In this document: piece by piece, positions 40,827-49,027 of the stretch
Layout: each line of letters begins with the position of its first letter
Numbering within the stretch: position 1 is the stretch's first letter
Assembly: GCF_016612545.1 (NCBI RefSeq)
Contig: NZ_JAENRY010000013.1
Span: forward strand, 1-59,106
Source: Streptomyces sp. MBT65
GTDB taxonomy: Bacteria > Actinomycetota > Actinomycetes > Streptomycetales > Streptomycetaceae
Length of the DNA stretch: 59,106 bases
Direction: 5' to 3'
Program-made: the position numbers and the translations under genes
Notes under the pieces: generated by a model
Databases searched by the model: none
What the model saw: the letters and a program-made list of their open reading frames with translations, nothing else
Told to the model about the DNA's origin: nothing

Positions 40827-41828
40827 CTAGAGGATGAATCCGCCCGGGAACGGATCGGTGGGATCGAGCAGGTACTGGGCGGTGCCGGTGATCCAGGCGC
40901 GGCCGGTGAAGCTCGGCAGGACGGCGGGGACACCGGCGACCTCGGTGGTGTCCAGGAGCCGCCCGGTGAACTGCGTGCCGATGAAGGACTCGTTCACGAA
41001 CTCGGTGTGCAACGGGAGTTCGCCGCGCGCGTGGAGTTGCGCCATGCGCGCGCTGGTGCCCGTGCCGCAGGGCGAGCGGTCGAACCAGCCCGGGTGGATC
41101 GCCATCGCGTGCCGGGAGTGCCGGGCGGTCGCGCCGGGCGCGTACAGGTGGACGTGATGGCAACCGCGAATGGAGGCGTCCTCGGGGTGGACGGGCTCGT
41201 CGCTCTCGTTGATCGCCGCCATGAGGGACAGGCCCGCCTTGATGATGTCGTCCTTGCGGGACCGGTCGAAGGGCAGTCCGAACCGGTCCAGCGGCAGGAT
41301 GGCGTAGAAATTGCCGCCGTACGCCATGTCGTATGTCACCGTCCGCCCGTCGGCGAGGGTGATCTCGCGGTCCAGGCCGACGGAGAAGGACGGGACGTTC
41401 TTGAGGGTGACGTTCTTCGCGGCGCCGTTCTCGACCGCGACCTCGGCGACGACGAGTCCGGCCGGGGTGTCGAGCCGGATCGTGGTGACCGGTTCGACGA
41501 CCTCGACCATGCCCGTCTCGACGAGCACGGTGGCCACGCCGATCGTGCCGTGCCCGCACATCGGCAGATAGCCGGACACCTCGATGTAGACGACACCCCA
41601 GTCGCAGTCGGGGCGGGTGGGCGGCTGGAGGATCGCGCCGCTCATCGCGGAGTGGCCGCGCGGCTCGTTCATCAGGAACTGCCGGATGTGGTCGCGGTGT
41701 TCGCGAAAGTACAGCCGGCGCTCGTTCATGGTCGCGCCGGGGATGGTGCCGATGCCGCCGGTGATCACGCGGGTCGGCATGCCCTCGGTGTGCGAGTCGA
41801 CGGCGTGCAGGACGAGTGTGCTGCGCAT
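40827..41828 (-). CDS. 4-hydroxyproline 2-epimerase (proline racemase family)
   Basis: This 333-aa enzyme belongs to the proline racemase superfamily. Both catalytic Cys residues are present, C91 in PMCGHGT and C254 in SPCGTGTSA. That fits an epimerase rather than a trans-3-hydroxyproline dehydratase, which has Thr in place of one Cys. It interconverts trans-4-hydroxy-L-proline and cis-4-hydroxy-D-proline. The ATG at 41828 follows AGGGAA. It is 37 bases downstream of the DapA-family gene, in the same direction. The D-hydroxyproline dehydrogenase genes upstream would oxidise the product. Confidence 0.88.
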   Translation of the reverse strand: MRSTLVLHAVDSHTEGMPTRVITGGIGTIPGATMNERRLYFREHRDHIRQFLMNEPRGHSAMSGAILQPPTRPDCDWGVVYIEVSGYLPMCGHGTIGVATVLVETGMVEVVEPVTTIRLDTPAGLVVAEVAVENGAAKNVTLKNVPSFSVGLDREITLADGRTVTYDMAYGGNFYAILPLDRFGLPFDRSRKDDIIKAGLSLMAAINESDEPVHPEDASIRGCHHVHLYAPGATARHSRHAMAIHPGWFDRSPCGTGTSARMAQLHARGELPLHTEFVNESFIGTQFTGRLLDTTEVAGVPAVLPSFTGRAWITGTAQYLLDPTDPFPGGFIL

Positions 41829-41865
41829 GAGGTTCCCTGGTCGATCGATGTCGGTGCGAGGGTAT

Positions 41866-42762
41866 TTACACGAGTCCGGCCGCGACCGCCTTCTCGGTGG
41901 CGGCGCGCACGGCGGCCTCCTGCTCGGGCAGCAGCGGGACACGCGGCGGACGCACCGGGCCGCCGTGCCGGCCGACGATGTCCATGGACAGCTTGATGGC
42001 CTGCACGAACTCCACCTTGGAGTCCCAGCGCAGCAGCGGGTGCAGTTGCTCGTACAGCTTCTTCGCCGTGGCCAGATCGCCGCCGACGGCCGCGTGGTAC
42101 AGCTCGACGCTCGCGGCGGGCAGCGCGTTCGGGTAACCGGCCACCCACCCCTTCGCACCCGCGAGCGCCAGCTCCAGCAGGACGTCGTCGGCACCGATCA
42201 ACAGGTCCAGTTCCGGGGCGAGTTCGGCGAGCTGATAGGCGCGGCGGACATCGCCGGAGAACTCCTTGACGGCGTGGATGTACCCCTCGCCGTGCAGCTT
42301 GGCGAGGAGTTCGGGCACGAGGTCGACCTTGGTGTCGATGGGGTTGTTGTACGCCACGATCGGCACCCCCGCCTTCGCGACCTCCGCGTAGTGCGCGAGG
42401 ACCGAACGTTCGTCGGCGCGATAGGCGTTGGGCGGCAGCAGCATCACGGAGGCGCAGCCGGCGTCGCGGGCCTGCTCGGCCCAGCGGCGGGACTCGGCGG
42501 AGCCGTAGGCGGCGACTCCGGGCATCACGCGCGCGCCGCCGATCGCGGCGACGGCCGTCTCGACGACCTTGGCGCGCTCCTCGGGGGTGAGCACCTGGTA
42601 CTCGCCGAGCGAGCCGTTCGGCACGACACCGTCACACCCGTTGTCGACCAGCCAGGCGCAGTGCTCGGCGAACTTGTCGTGGTCCACTGCCAGTTCGTCG
42701 GTCAGCGGGAGCGCGGTGGCGACGAGAACGCCGCGCCAGGGGTGGTTCGGAGTGGTGGTCAT
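41866..42762 (-). CDS. DapA-family aldolase/deaminase (pyrroline-4-hydroxy-2-carboxylate deaminase type)
   Basis: This 298-aa class I aldolase-family protein has the Schiff-base Lys K166 in HAVKEFSGD and the catalytic Tyr Y138 in AYNNP. In hydroxyproline catabolism such enzymes convert 1-pyrroline-4-hydroxy-2-carboxylate to 2-oxoglutarate semialdehyde and ammonia. The genomic context supports that role over dihydrodipicolinate synthesis. The ATG at 42762 follows GAGAGGG. A GntR-type site (GTAAAATGTCAC on the minus strand) lies about 22-33 bases upstream. The aldehyde dehydrogenase for the next step is not in the window. Confidence 0.85.
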   Translation of the reverse strand: MTTTPNHPWRGVLVATALPLTDELAVDHDKFAEHCAWLVDNGCDGVVPNGSLGEYQVLTPEERAKVVETAVAAIGGARVMPGVAAYGSAESRRWAEQARDAGCASVMLLPPNAYRADERSVLAHYAEVAKAGVPIVAYNNPIDTKVDLVPELLAKLHGEGYIHAVKEFSGDVRRAYQLAELAPELDLLIGADDVLLELALAGAKGWVAGYPNALPAASVELYHAAVGGDLATAKKLYEQLHPLLRWDSKVEFVQAIKLSMDIVGRHGGPVRPPRVPLLPEQEAAVRAATEKAVAAGLV

Positions 42763-42783
42763 CTGGAGTCCCTCTCAATGGGG

Positions 42784-42795
42784 TGTGACATTTTA
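42784..42795. promoter_or_regulatory. GntR operator before the deaminase/epimerase operon
   Basis: On the minus strand GTAAAATGTCAC agrees with GTGCAATGTCAC at 10 of 12 positions, about 22 bases upstream of the deaminase start. Confidence 0.5.
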
Positions 42796-42866
42796 CTGAT
42801 GGGCAGGGCGACGGCGGCGCAGGGTGCCGCAGCCGATCAGCCAGGGCGGTCAGTCAGGTAGGGCGG

Positions 42867-44285
42867 TCAGTCAGGTGATGCGGGTGATCGGCCGTCCTCG
42901 GTTCCACCCGCCCGCGCCAGCACCCCGAGCGGAACGGGTCGCGCGAACGGCCGCCGGGACGGGGCGAGTTCGCATCCCGCGAGCCCGGCGACGGCGGGCT
43001 CGCACATCCGCCCCTGGCACCAGCCCATCCCGGCCCGCGTCAGCAGCTTCACGGTGCGTACGTCACCGGCGCCGAGCCCGTCCACGGCCTCGCGGATCGC
43101 TCCCCCGGTGACCTCCTCACAGCGGCAGACGACGGTGTCGTCGGTGACGAGGTCGGTCCAACGGGCGGGCGGCGCGTACACGGTGTCGAGTGCGGTGAAG
43201 AACTCCCGTAGTCCGGTACGGGACTTGGCGGCGGTCGCCCAGGCGCGCGGGTCGGGTTCGATGCCGTGCAGGCGTGCGGCGGCGGAGCGTCCCGCGATGT
43301 GGCCCTCGGCCAGCGAGAGGGCCGCGCCGCCGATGCCGGTGGTCTCGCCGGCCGCCCAGACACCGGGGACGTCCGTGCGTTGTTCGTCGTCGACGTGGAC
43401 GTTGATCCCGTCGAGCCGACAGCCGAGGGTCTCTGCGAGGTCGGTGTGCGGGAGCATGCCGTGGCCGATCGCGAGGGTGTCGCAGGCAATACGGCGTGCG
43501 GTGCCGGGCCGGACCCGCCCGCCGGTGTCGAGCGCGGCGACCGTCACCGCCTCCAACCGCTCCTCGCCGTGTGCCTCGACGACGGTGTGCCGGGTGAGCA
43601 ACTCGACGCGGTGGCGCAGGAGTTGGGCCGCGCACTGGGCGCCCTCCACCACCTTGCCGGGTTGCGCGGCGAGCGCGCGGGTCTGTCGTACGAACGCCTT
43701 GGGATCGGCGGACTCGACCAGCGCGGCCACGTCGACACCGGCTGCCGCGAGGCCTGTTGCCACGGGGAGGAGAAGCGGGCCGGTGCCGGCGACCACGGCG
43801 GTGCGGCCGGGGACGGCGAGGGAGCCCTTGAGCATGGCCTGGGCGCCGCCCGCGGTGAGGACTCCGGGGAGGGTCCAGCCGGGGAACGGGAGGACCGTCT
43901 CGTAGCCGCCGGTGGCGAGGAGGACGGCGTCCGCGCGCACCTCGACCGGGGTCTCCTGTTCGGGGCCGAGGAGGGCGTGCACGGTGAAGTGGTCCGACCC
44001 CCGCTCCACGAGCCACACGTGATGGTCCGTCAAGTGCGTTGCTTGGCCTGCCTCCACGTGTCGCGCGAGGGAGTCCCTGAGCCGCTCCCACGTCCGCCAC
44101 TGATGGTGCAGGGACTGCGGGCGCCGGGCGTTCAGTGCGGCGGCGGGCTGTCGGTAGAACTGGCCGCCCGCCCGCGCCGCCGAGTCGATCAGGGTGACGC
44201 GGACGCCGTGTGCCGCGGCGGCGACGGTGGCGGCGAGTCCCGCCGGGCCCGCGCCGATCACGGCGAGGTGCGGTCGGTCAGTCAT
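42867..44285 (-). CDS. D-hydroxyproline dehydrogenase subunit, FAD/BFD type (HcnB-like)
   Basis: This 472-aa protein has an FAD-binding motif GAGPAGLAA (9-17), a second nucleotide-binding motif (GTGPLLLPVA, about 168-177), and a C-terminal BFD-like [2Fe-2S] domain with CRCEEV and WCQGRMC Cys residues. It resembles HcnB and the alpha subunit of heterotrimeric D-hydroxyproline dehydrogenases. The ATG at 44285 overlaps the stop of the [2Fe-2S] gene by 8 bases. It would pass electrons between the partner flavoprotein and the respiratory chain. Confidence 0.85.
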   Translation of the reverse strand: MTDRPHLAVIGAGPAGLAATVAAAAHGVRVTLIDSAARAGGQFYRQPAAALNARRPQSLHHQWRTWERLRDSLARHVEAGQATHLTDHHVWLVERGSDHFTVHALLGPEQETPVEVRADAVLLATGGYETVLPFPGWTLPGVLTAGGAQAMLKGSLAVPGRTAVVAGTGPLLLPVATGLAAAGVDVAALVESADPKAFVRQTRALAAQPGKVVEGAQCAAQLLRHRVELLTRHTVVEAHGEERLEAVTVAALDTGGRVRPGTARRIACDTLAIGHGMLPHTDLAETLGCRLDGINVHVDDEQRTDVPGVWAAGETTGIGGAALSLAEGHIAGRSAAARLHGIEPDPRAWATAAKSRTGLREFFTALDTVYAPPARWTDLVTDDTVVCRCEEVTGGAIREAVDGLGAGDVRTVKLLTRAGMGWCQGRMCEPAVAGLAGCELAPSRRPFARPVPLGVLARAGGTEDGRSPASPD

Positions 44286-44580
44286 CGTGGCCCGTCCCCT
44301 CCTGCGTACGGATGGCGTCCCCCGGGTGCAAGGGCACCAGGCAAGCCCGTTGGTTCGGGCGGGCGTTGACGACGACGAGGCAGTCGTAGCAGACGCCGAT
44401 CCCGCAGAAGACGCCGCGCGGACGGCCCTCGCCACGAGTGGTGCGCCAGGACGTCACACCGGCCGCCCACAGTGCGGCGGCGACGGTCTGGCCGGGGAGC
44501 GCCTCGATCTCGCGGCCGTCGAGGGTGACCGTGAAGGCGGGGTCCGGGTGGGCCCCGGCGAGGTCCGACGGGGAGCTCAT
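44278..44580 (-). CDS. D-hydroxyproline dehydrogenase [2Fe-2S] subunit (HcnA-like)
   Basis: This 100-aa ferredoxin-like protein has the four-Cys [2Fe-2S] pattern C-x4-C-x2-C-x11-C (CGIGVCYDC plus NQRAC). It resembles HcnA and the gamma subunit of D-hydroxyproline dehydrogenases. The ATG at 44580 overlaps the flavoprotein stop as ATGA, and its own stop overlaps the next subunit. Confidence 0.87.
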   Translation of the reverse strand: MSSPSDLAGAHPDPAFTVTLDGREIEALPGQTVAAALWAAGVTSWRTTRGEGRPRGVFCGIGVCYDCLVVVNARPNQRACLVPLHPGDAIRTQEGTGHDD

Positions 44581-45731
44581 GCGCCCTCCTCCTCGGGGAA
44601 GCGGTCGGGCCGGAAGGGCGCCGGGTCGAGGTCCGGGGCCCGGCCGTCCAGCAGTTGGGCGATCAAGTGCCCTGTGCCGGTGGCAAGTCCGATGCCCGCG
44701 CCCTCGTGCCCGCAGGCGTGGACGAGGCCGGGGACACGGGGGTCGGGCCCGATGGCGGGCAGGTGATCCGGCAGGTACGGGCGGAAGCCGAGGTAGGAGC
44801 GCATCGCGCGGACGTCGGACAGGAACGGGAAGAGGTGCGTCGCGCCCGCCGCCAGCGCCCGGACGACCGGCAGCGAGAACGTCCGGTCGAAGCCGACGCG
44901 TTCGCGGCTCGCGCCGATCAGGATCGGTCCCGCCGCCGTGCCCTCGACGACCGGTGAGGTCTGAAGCGCGGCCGAGTCGCTGGCCACGTCGGCCACGTAG
45001 TCGGCGGCGTACACCTTGTGACGGACCAGGCGCGGCAGCGGTTCGGTGACGAGGACGAAGCCGCGGCGCGGGAGGACGGGGAGGGTGACTCCGGCGAGGG
45101 CGGCGAGTTCGCCGCCCCAGGTGCCGGCGGCGTTGACGACGGCGGGGGCGAGGATGTCGCCCCGGTCGGTGCGGACGCCGTCGACGGTGCCGTCCGCCCT
45201 GAGGAGTACGCCCGTCACCGTACGGCCGGTGAGCAGGCGGGCGCCCGAGGCCCGCACGAGGTGGGCGGCGGCGAGGGCCGGCATCACCTGGCAGTCCTGC
45301 GGGTAGTACACGCCGCCGGGGAGGCCGGGGGCGAGGTGGGGTTCCAGGTCGTGGAGGGTGTCGGCGTCCACCGGCTCGGCGACGACTCCGGCGGTGCGCT
45401 GCTCCTCGGCGAACCGCTCCAGCGCGGCGAGCCCGTCGGGCGTGGCGGCGACGACGAGGCCGCCCTTCGCCTCGTACTCGACGAACTCGCCGAGTTCTTC
45501 CGCGAGTTGTGCCCACAGGCGGCCGGAGAGGAGGGCGAGGTCGAGTTCCGGGCCCGGCTCCTTGTCGGAGACGAGGAGGTTGCCCTCGCCGGCGCCGGTC
45601 GTGCCGCCCGCGACCGGGCCGCGGTCCACGATGACGACGTCGAGGCCCGCCCGGGCCGCGTAGAGAGCGCAGGCCGCGCCCACCGTTCCGGCTCCGACGA
45701 CCACGACATCGCAGGTCAGTCGCTTGTTCAC
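44577..45731 (-). CDS. D-hydroxyproline dehydrogenase catalytic subunit, DadA-like flavoprotein (HcnC-like)
   Basis: This 384-aa protein has the FAD motif GAGTVGAACA (13-22) and the D-amino-acid oxidase fold, with conserved YLGFRPYLPDHLPAIG near the C-terminus. It would oxidise cis-4-hydroxy-D-proline to 1-pyrroline-4-hydroxy-2-carboxylate, passing electrons through the [2Fe-2S] and HcnB-like subunits. It is first in its operon and divergent from the Xaa-Pro aminopeptidase gene. Operator-like ATGTCAC sites lie in the shared promoter. Sarcosine or D-proline as substrate cannot be excluded. Confidence 0.86.
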   Translation of the reverse strand: MNKRLTCDVVVVGAGTVGAACALYAARAGLDVVIVDRGPVAGGTTGAGEGNLLVSDKEPGPELDLALLSGRLWAQLAEELGEFVEYEAKGGLVVAATPDGLAALERFAEEQRTAGVVAEPVDADTLHDLEPHLAPGLPGGVYYPQDCQVMPALAAAHLVRASGARLLTGRTVTGVLLRADGTVDGVRTDRGDILAPAVVNAAGTWGGELAALAGVTLPVLPRRGFVLVTEPLPRLVRHKVYAADYVADVASDSAALQTSPVVEGTAAGPILIGASRERVGFDRTFSLPVVRALAAGATHLFPFLSDVRAMRSYLGFRPYLPDHLPAIGPDPRVPGLVHACGHEGAGIGLATGTGHLIAQLLDGRAPDLDPAPFRPDRFPEEEGA

Positions 45732-45735
45732 GGCA

Positions 45736-45747
45736 GTACTATGTCAC
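45736..45747. promoter_or_regulatory. GntR operator in the dehydrogenase/aminopeptidase promoter
   Basis: GTACTATGTCAC agrees with GTGCAATGTCAC at 9-10 of 12 positions. A second ATGTCAC core lies at 45780-45786. Both are between divergent genes, so one regulator could control both directions. Confidence 0.5.
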
Positions 45748-45824
45748 ATTACTCTCTGGCTGGGTATGGTGCGACGCGTATGTCACCACCCCCGGAACCA
45801 CCGCACACGGAAGAGGTGCCCGTC

Positions 45825-47237
45825 GTGGCCAAGGGCCGAAAGAACGGTCTCTACCGAGGAATCTCCGACGAGTTGTCCGCCCTGATGCGGACCGGCTGGG
45901 CCGACACCGAGCGCACGGACCTGGAGCCGACCGAGCAGGCCCCGTACGCGGCCCGCCGCCGGGCCGCGCTGTCCGCGCTCTTCCCGGGCGAGCGCCTGGT
46001 CGTGCCGTCCGGGAACCTCCTGATCCGCTCGAACGACAGCCACCACCCGTTCCGCCCGTACTCCGGCTATGTGCATCTGACCGGCGACCAGGCACGCGAC
46101 GGTGCCCTGGTCCTGGAGCCCCGTCCTGACGGCGGTCACGACGCGCACTGCTACCAACTCCCCCGCGACAGCAGGGACAGCGACGAGTTCTGGGCGGGCT
46201 ACACCGCCGAACTGTGGATGGGCCGCCGCCGCACACTGGCCGAGTCGGCCCTGGTGCTCGGTCTCCCCTGCCGGGACATCCGGACGATCGCCGAGGACCT
46301 GGCGAAGTCCTCCGGGACCCCCACCCGCATCGTTCGCGGTGTCGACCCGGCACTGGACGCGGCGCTCGACACGGACGAGGAACGCGACGACGAGCTGGAG
46401 TCGGCCGTCTCGGGACTGCGGCTCGTCAAGGACGACTGGGAGATCGGCGAGATGCGCCGGGCCGTCGACTCGACGGTGCGCGGATTCATCGATGTCGTAC
46501 GGGAGTTGTCGCAGGCGGTCGCCACCTCGGAGCGCTGGATCGAGGGCACGTTCTTCCGCCGGGCCCGCGTCGAGGGCAACCATGTCGGCTACGGCTCGAT
46601 CTGCGCCGCCGGTGAGCACGCCACGATCATGCACTGGACCGACAACGACGGCCCGGTCCGCCCCGGTGAACTCCTGCTGCTGGACGCGGGCGTGGAGACG
46701 CACAGCCTCTACACCGCCGACGTCACCCGCACCCTCCCGATCAACGGCACCTTCAGCCCGGTCCAACGCAAGGTCTACGACGCGGTGTTCGAGGCCCAGG
46801 AGGCCGGCATGGCGGCGGTGAGGCCGGGGGCGAAGTACCGGGACTTCCACGAGGCGGCCCAACGGGCCCTGGCCGCGCGGCTGGTGGAGTGGGGTTTCAT
46901 CGAGGGGCCGGCCGAGCGGGTCTACGAGCTCGCGCTCCAGCGGCGGTTCACGATGGCGGGCACCGGGCACATGCTCGGGCTCGACGTCCACGACTGCGCC
47001 GAGGCGCGGAGCGAGGAGTACGTGGACGGGGTCCTCGAACCGGGCATGGTGCTCACCGTCGAGCCGGGCCTGTATTTCCAGCCGGACGATCTGACGGTCC
47101 CGGAGGAGTGGCGGGGCATCGGCGTCCGGATCGAGGACGATCTGCTGGTGACGGCCGACGGCTACGAGAACCTGTCGGCGGGCCTGCCCCGCTCGGCCGA
47201 CGAAGTCGAGGCGTGGATGCGGGAGTTCGCGGGCTGA
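45825..47237 (+). CDS. Xaa-Pro aminopeptidase (M24B)
   Basis: This 470-aa protein has an N-terminal creatinase-like domain and an M24 pita-bread catalytic domain. The metal ligands are visible in LLDAGVE, DVTRTLP, GTGHMLGLDVHD, TVEPGLY and GVRIEDD. It removes N-terminal residues preceding proline or hydroxyproline, and would release hydroxyproline from collagen-type peptides. I chose the GTG at 45825 because AAGAGG lies 8 bases upstream; an in-frame ATG at 45780 would include operator sequence. It is divergent from the hydroxyproline dehydrogenase genes. Confidence 0.88.
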   Translation: MAKGRKNGLYRGISDELSALMRTGWADTERTDLEPTEQAPYAARRRAALSALFPGERLVVPSGNLLIRSNDSHHPFRPYSGYVHLTGDQARDGALVLEPRPDGGHDAHCYQLPRDSRDSDEFWAGYTAELWMGRRRTLAESALVLGLPCRDIRTIAEDLAKSSGTPTRIVRGVDPALDAALDTDEERDDELESAVSGLRLVKDDWEIGEMRRAVDSTVRGFIDVVRELSQAVATSERWIEGTFFRRARVEGNHVGYGSICAAGEHATIMHWTDNDGPVRPGELLLLDAGVETHSLYTADVTRTLPINGTFSPVQRKVYDAVFEAQEAGMAAVRPGAKYRDFHEAAQRALAARLVEWGFIEGPAERVYELALQRRFTMAGTGHMLGLDVHDCAEARSEEYVDGVLEPGMVLTVEPGLYFQPDDLTVPEEWRGIGVRIEDDLLVTADGYENLSAGLPRSADEVEAWMREFAG

Positions 47238-47266
47238 GTGGGTTGAGCGGAGTGAGTGGGTCGAAG

Positions 47267-47293
47267 CGGTCACCGCGCGCGCCGGGGTGACCG
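47267..47293. terminator. bidirectional hairpin between aminopeptidase and importer genes
   Basis: CGGTCACC (47267-47274) pairs with GGTGACCG (47286-47293), with an 11-base loop, in the gap between two convergent genes. Confidence 0.6.
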
Positions 47294-47297
47294 GTCG

Positions 47298-48113
47298 TCA
47301 GACACGGCTGGCGGTGGCCGTGTCGGCGGACAGCCGCTGCGCGACGTAGATCGGCAGGACGGAGAGCAGGACGAGCACGGCCGCCACCACGTTGACCACC
47401 GGCGCCTGTTGGGGCCGGGTCATGTTGTTGAAGATCCAGATCGGCAGGGTCTCGATGCCGGGCCCGGCGGTGAACGTGGTCACCACGATCTCGTCGAAGG
47501 ACAGCGCGAACGCGAGCAGTCCGCCCGCGAGGAGCGCCGAGCGCACCAGCGGGAAGGTGACGTCGACGAAGGCGCGGAAGGTGTCGGCGCCCAGGTCCGT
47601 CGCGGCTTCCTCGTACGACCCGGAGGTGCGCCTCAGGCGGGCGACGACGTTGTTGAAGACGACGACGATGCAGAAGGTGGCGTGTCCGACGATCACCGTG
47701 AACAGGCCGAGGCCCACGCCGAGCGGCTCAAGTACCGTACTGAACGCCGAGTTGAGGGCGATGCCCGTGACGATGCCGGGCAGCGCGATCGGCAGGACGA
47801 CGACGAAGGAGATGGCGTCGCGGCCGAAGAACCGGTACCGGGCGACCGCGAAGGCGATCAGGGTGCCGAGCACCAGGGCGATGGCCGTGGCGCCGAGTCC
47901 GGCCTTCACCGAGACCCAGAGGGCCGCGCGGGCGCCGGAGTTCTGCCAGGCGACGGACCACCAGTGCAGGGTGAGGCTGGACGGCGGCCAGCTCGCGCTG
48001 CGGTCGGGGTTGAGGGAGTTGACGAGGACGAGCAGGAGCGGGACGTAGATCACCGCGAAGCCGAACCCGGCGGCCACGCGCAGGGCGATGCGCGCGGAAC
48101 GGGAGAGCTGCAT
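47298..48113 (-). CDS. Pot-type ABC importer permease (PotC-like)
   Basis: This 271-aa permease has six predicted helices and the EAA loop (EEAATDLGADTFRAFVDVTFP, about 168-188). It belongs to the polyamine/opine/iron class. The start is 47 bases after the PotB-like stop. The substrate is unknown; location next to the hydroxyproline genes suggests a betaine, amino-acid derivative or peptide-like compound rather than spermidine. Confidence 0.86.
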   Translation of the reverse strand: MQLSRSARIALRVAAGFGFAVIYVPLLLVLVNSLNPDRSASWPPSSLTLHWWSVAWQNSGARAALWVSVKAGLGATAIALVLGTLIAFAVARYRFFGRDAISFVVVLPIALPGIVTGIALNSAFSTVLEPLGVGLGLFTVIVGHATFCIVVVFNNVVARLRRTSGSYEEAATDLGADTFRAFVDVTFPLVRSALLAGGLLAFALSFDEIVVTTFTAGPGIETLPIWIFNNMTRPQQAPVVNVVAAVLVLLSVLPIYVAQRLSADTATASRV

Positions 48114-48160
48114 GACATGTCACCCCCTTCGGAGGCGGTCGAAGGTGTTGTTGCGGGGTT

Positions 48161-49024
48161 CTACAGGCTGCTGAGCGCGCCCGTGCGGCGCATCGCGAGG
48201 AGGTACACGACGATGACGACGACCGGGACGGTGCCGAGGGCGGCGGCCATGGGCAGGTTGAGTTCGATGTTGGAGTAGACGAGGTTGCCGACGAGCTGGG
48301 TCTTGCCGCCGACGATCTGCACGGTGATGTAGTCGCCGAGGCTGAGCGAGAAGGTGAAGATCGAGCCGGCGGCGACGGACGGCAGCACCATCGGCAGCAC
48401 GACCGACCGGAGGGTCCGCCCGGCCCGCGCGCCCAAGTCGGCAGAGGCGTCAAGGAGGTTGGCGGGCAGTTGCTCCAGCGCCGTGTGGATCGGCAGGACC
48501 ATGTACGGCAGCCAGAGGTACGTGAGCGTGAGGACCGTCGCCGGTAGTCCGAAGCCGGGTCCGCTCAGGCCGAACGGCTTCAACATCCAGTCGGCCAGGC
48601 CGCCTTGGGACAGGATGAGCCGCCACGCGTACACCTTGACCAGGTAACTGGCCCACAGCGGCGTGAGGATGGCGACCACCAGCAGCGGGCGCCACTTCGG
48701 CCTGGCGACGCGGGCGGTGTAGAAGGCGAGCGGGAACGCGATCACGGCGCACAGGACGGTGACGGCGAGCGCGACGCCGATGCTGCGCAGGATGACCTGC
48801 CGGTACACGGGCACCGTGAACAGCTCGTGGAAGTTGTCGGTCGAGAAGACCTTCACCACCTCGGAGGTGAAGGAGTCCGTCGTCCAGAACGCGGAGACGA
48901 ACAGCACGCTCAGGGAGCCGAGATAGAGCACGGCGAGCCACAGCAGCGGTGCGGTGAGCAGCAGCGAGAGCCGCAGCCGGGGGCGCCGGTACAGCGCCCC
49001 CGCGGTCCGGTTCAGCAGGGACAC
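48161..49024 (-). CDS. Pot-type ABC importer permease (PotB-like)
   Basis: This 287-aa permease has six predicted helices and an EAA-like loop (DASADLGARAGRTLRSVVLP, about 192-211). The start lies 3 bases before the binding-protein stop in gene order. It pairs with the PotC-like permease. Confidence 0.86.
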   Translation of the reverse strand: MSLLNRTAGALYRRPRLRLSLLLTAPLLWLAVLYLGSLSVLFVSAFWTTDSFTSEVVKVFSTDNFHELFTVPVYRQVILRSIGVALAVTVLCAVIAFPLAFYTARVARPKWRPLLVVAILTPLWASYLVKVYAWRLILSQGGLADWMLKPFGLSGPGFGLPATVLTLTYLWLPYMVLPIHTALEQLPANLLDASADLGARAGRTLRSVVLPMVLPSVAAGSIFTFSLSLGDYITVQIVGGKTQLVGNLVYSNIELNLPMAAALGTVPVVVIVVYLLAMRRTGALSSL

Positions 49025-49027
49025 GGC

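Noticed and set aside
40827..41828. trans-3-hydroxyproline dehydratase instead of epimerase
   Set aside because: Both catalytic Cys residues are present; the dehydratase has Thr in place of one.
45018..45824. N-terminal extension of the Xaa-Pro aminopeptidase frame
   Set aside because: It runs antisense through the dehydrogenase gene and the operators. The GTG at 45825 with AAGAGG fits the family start.
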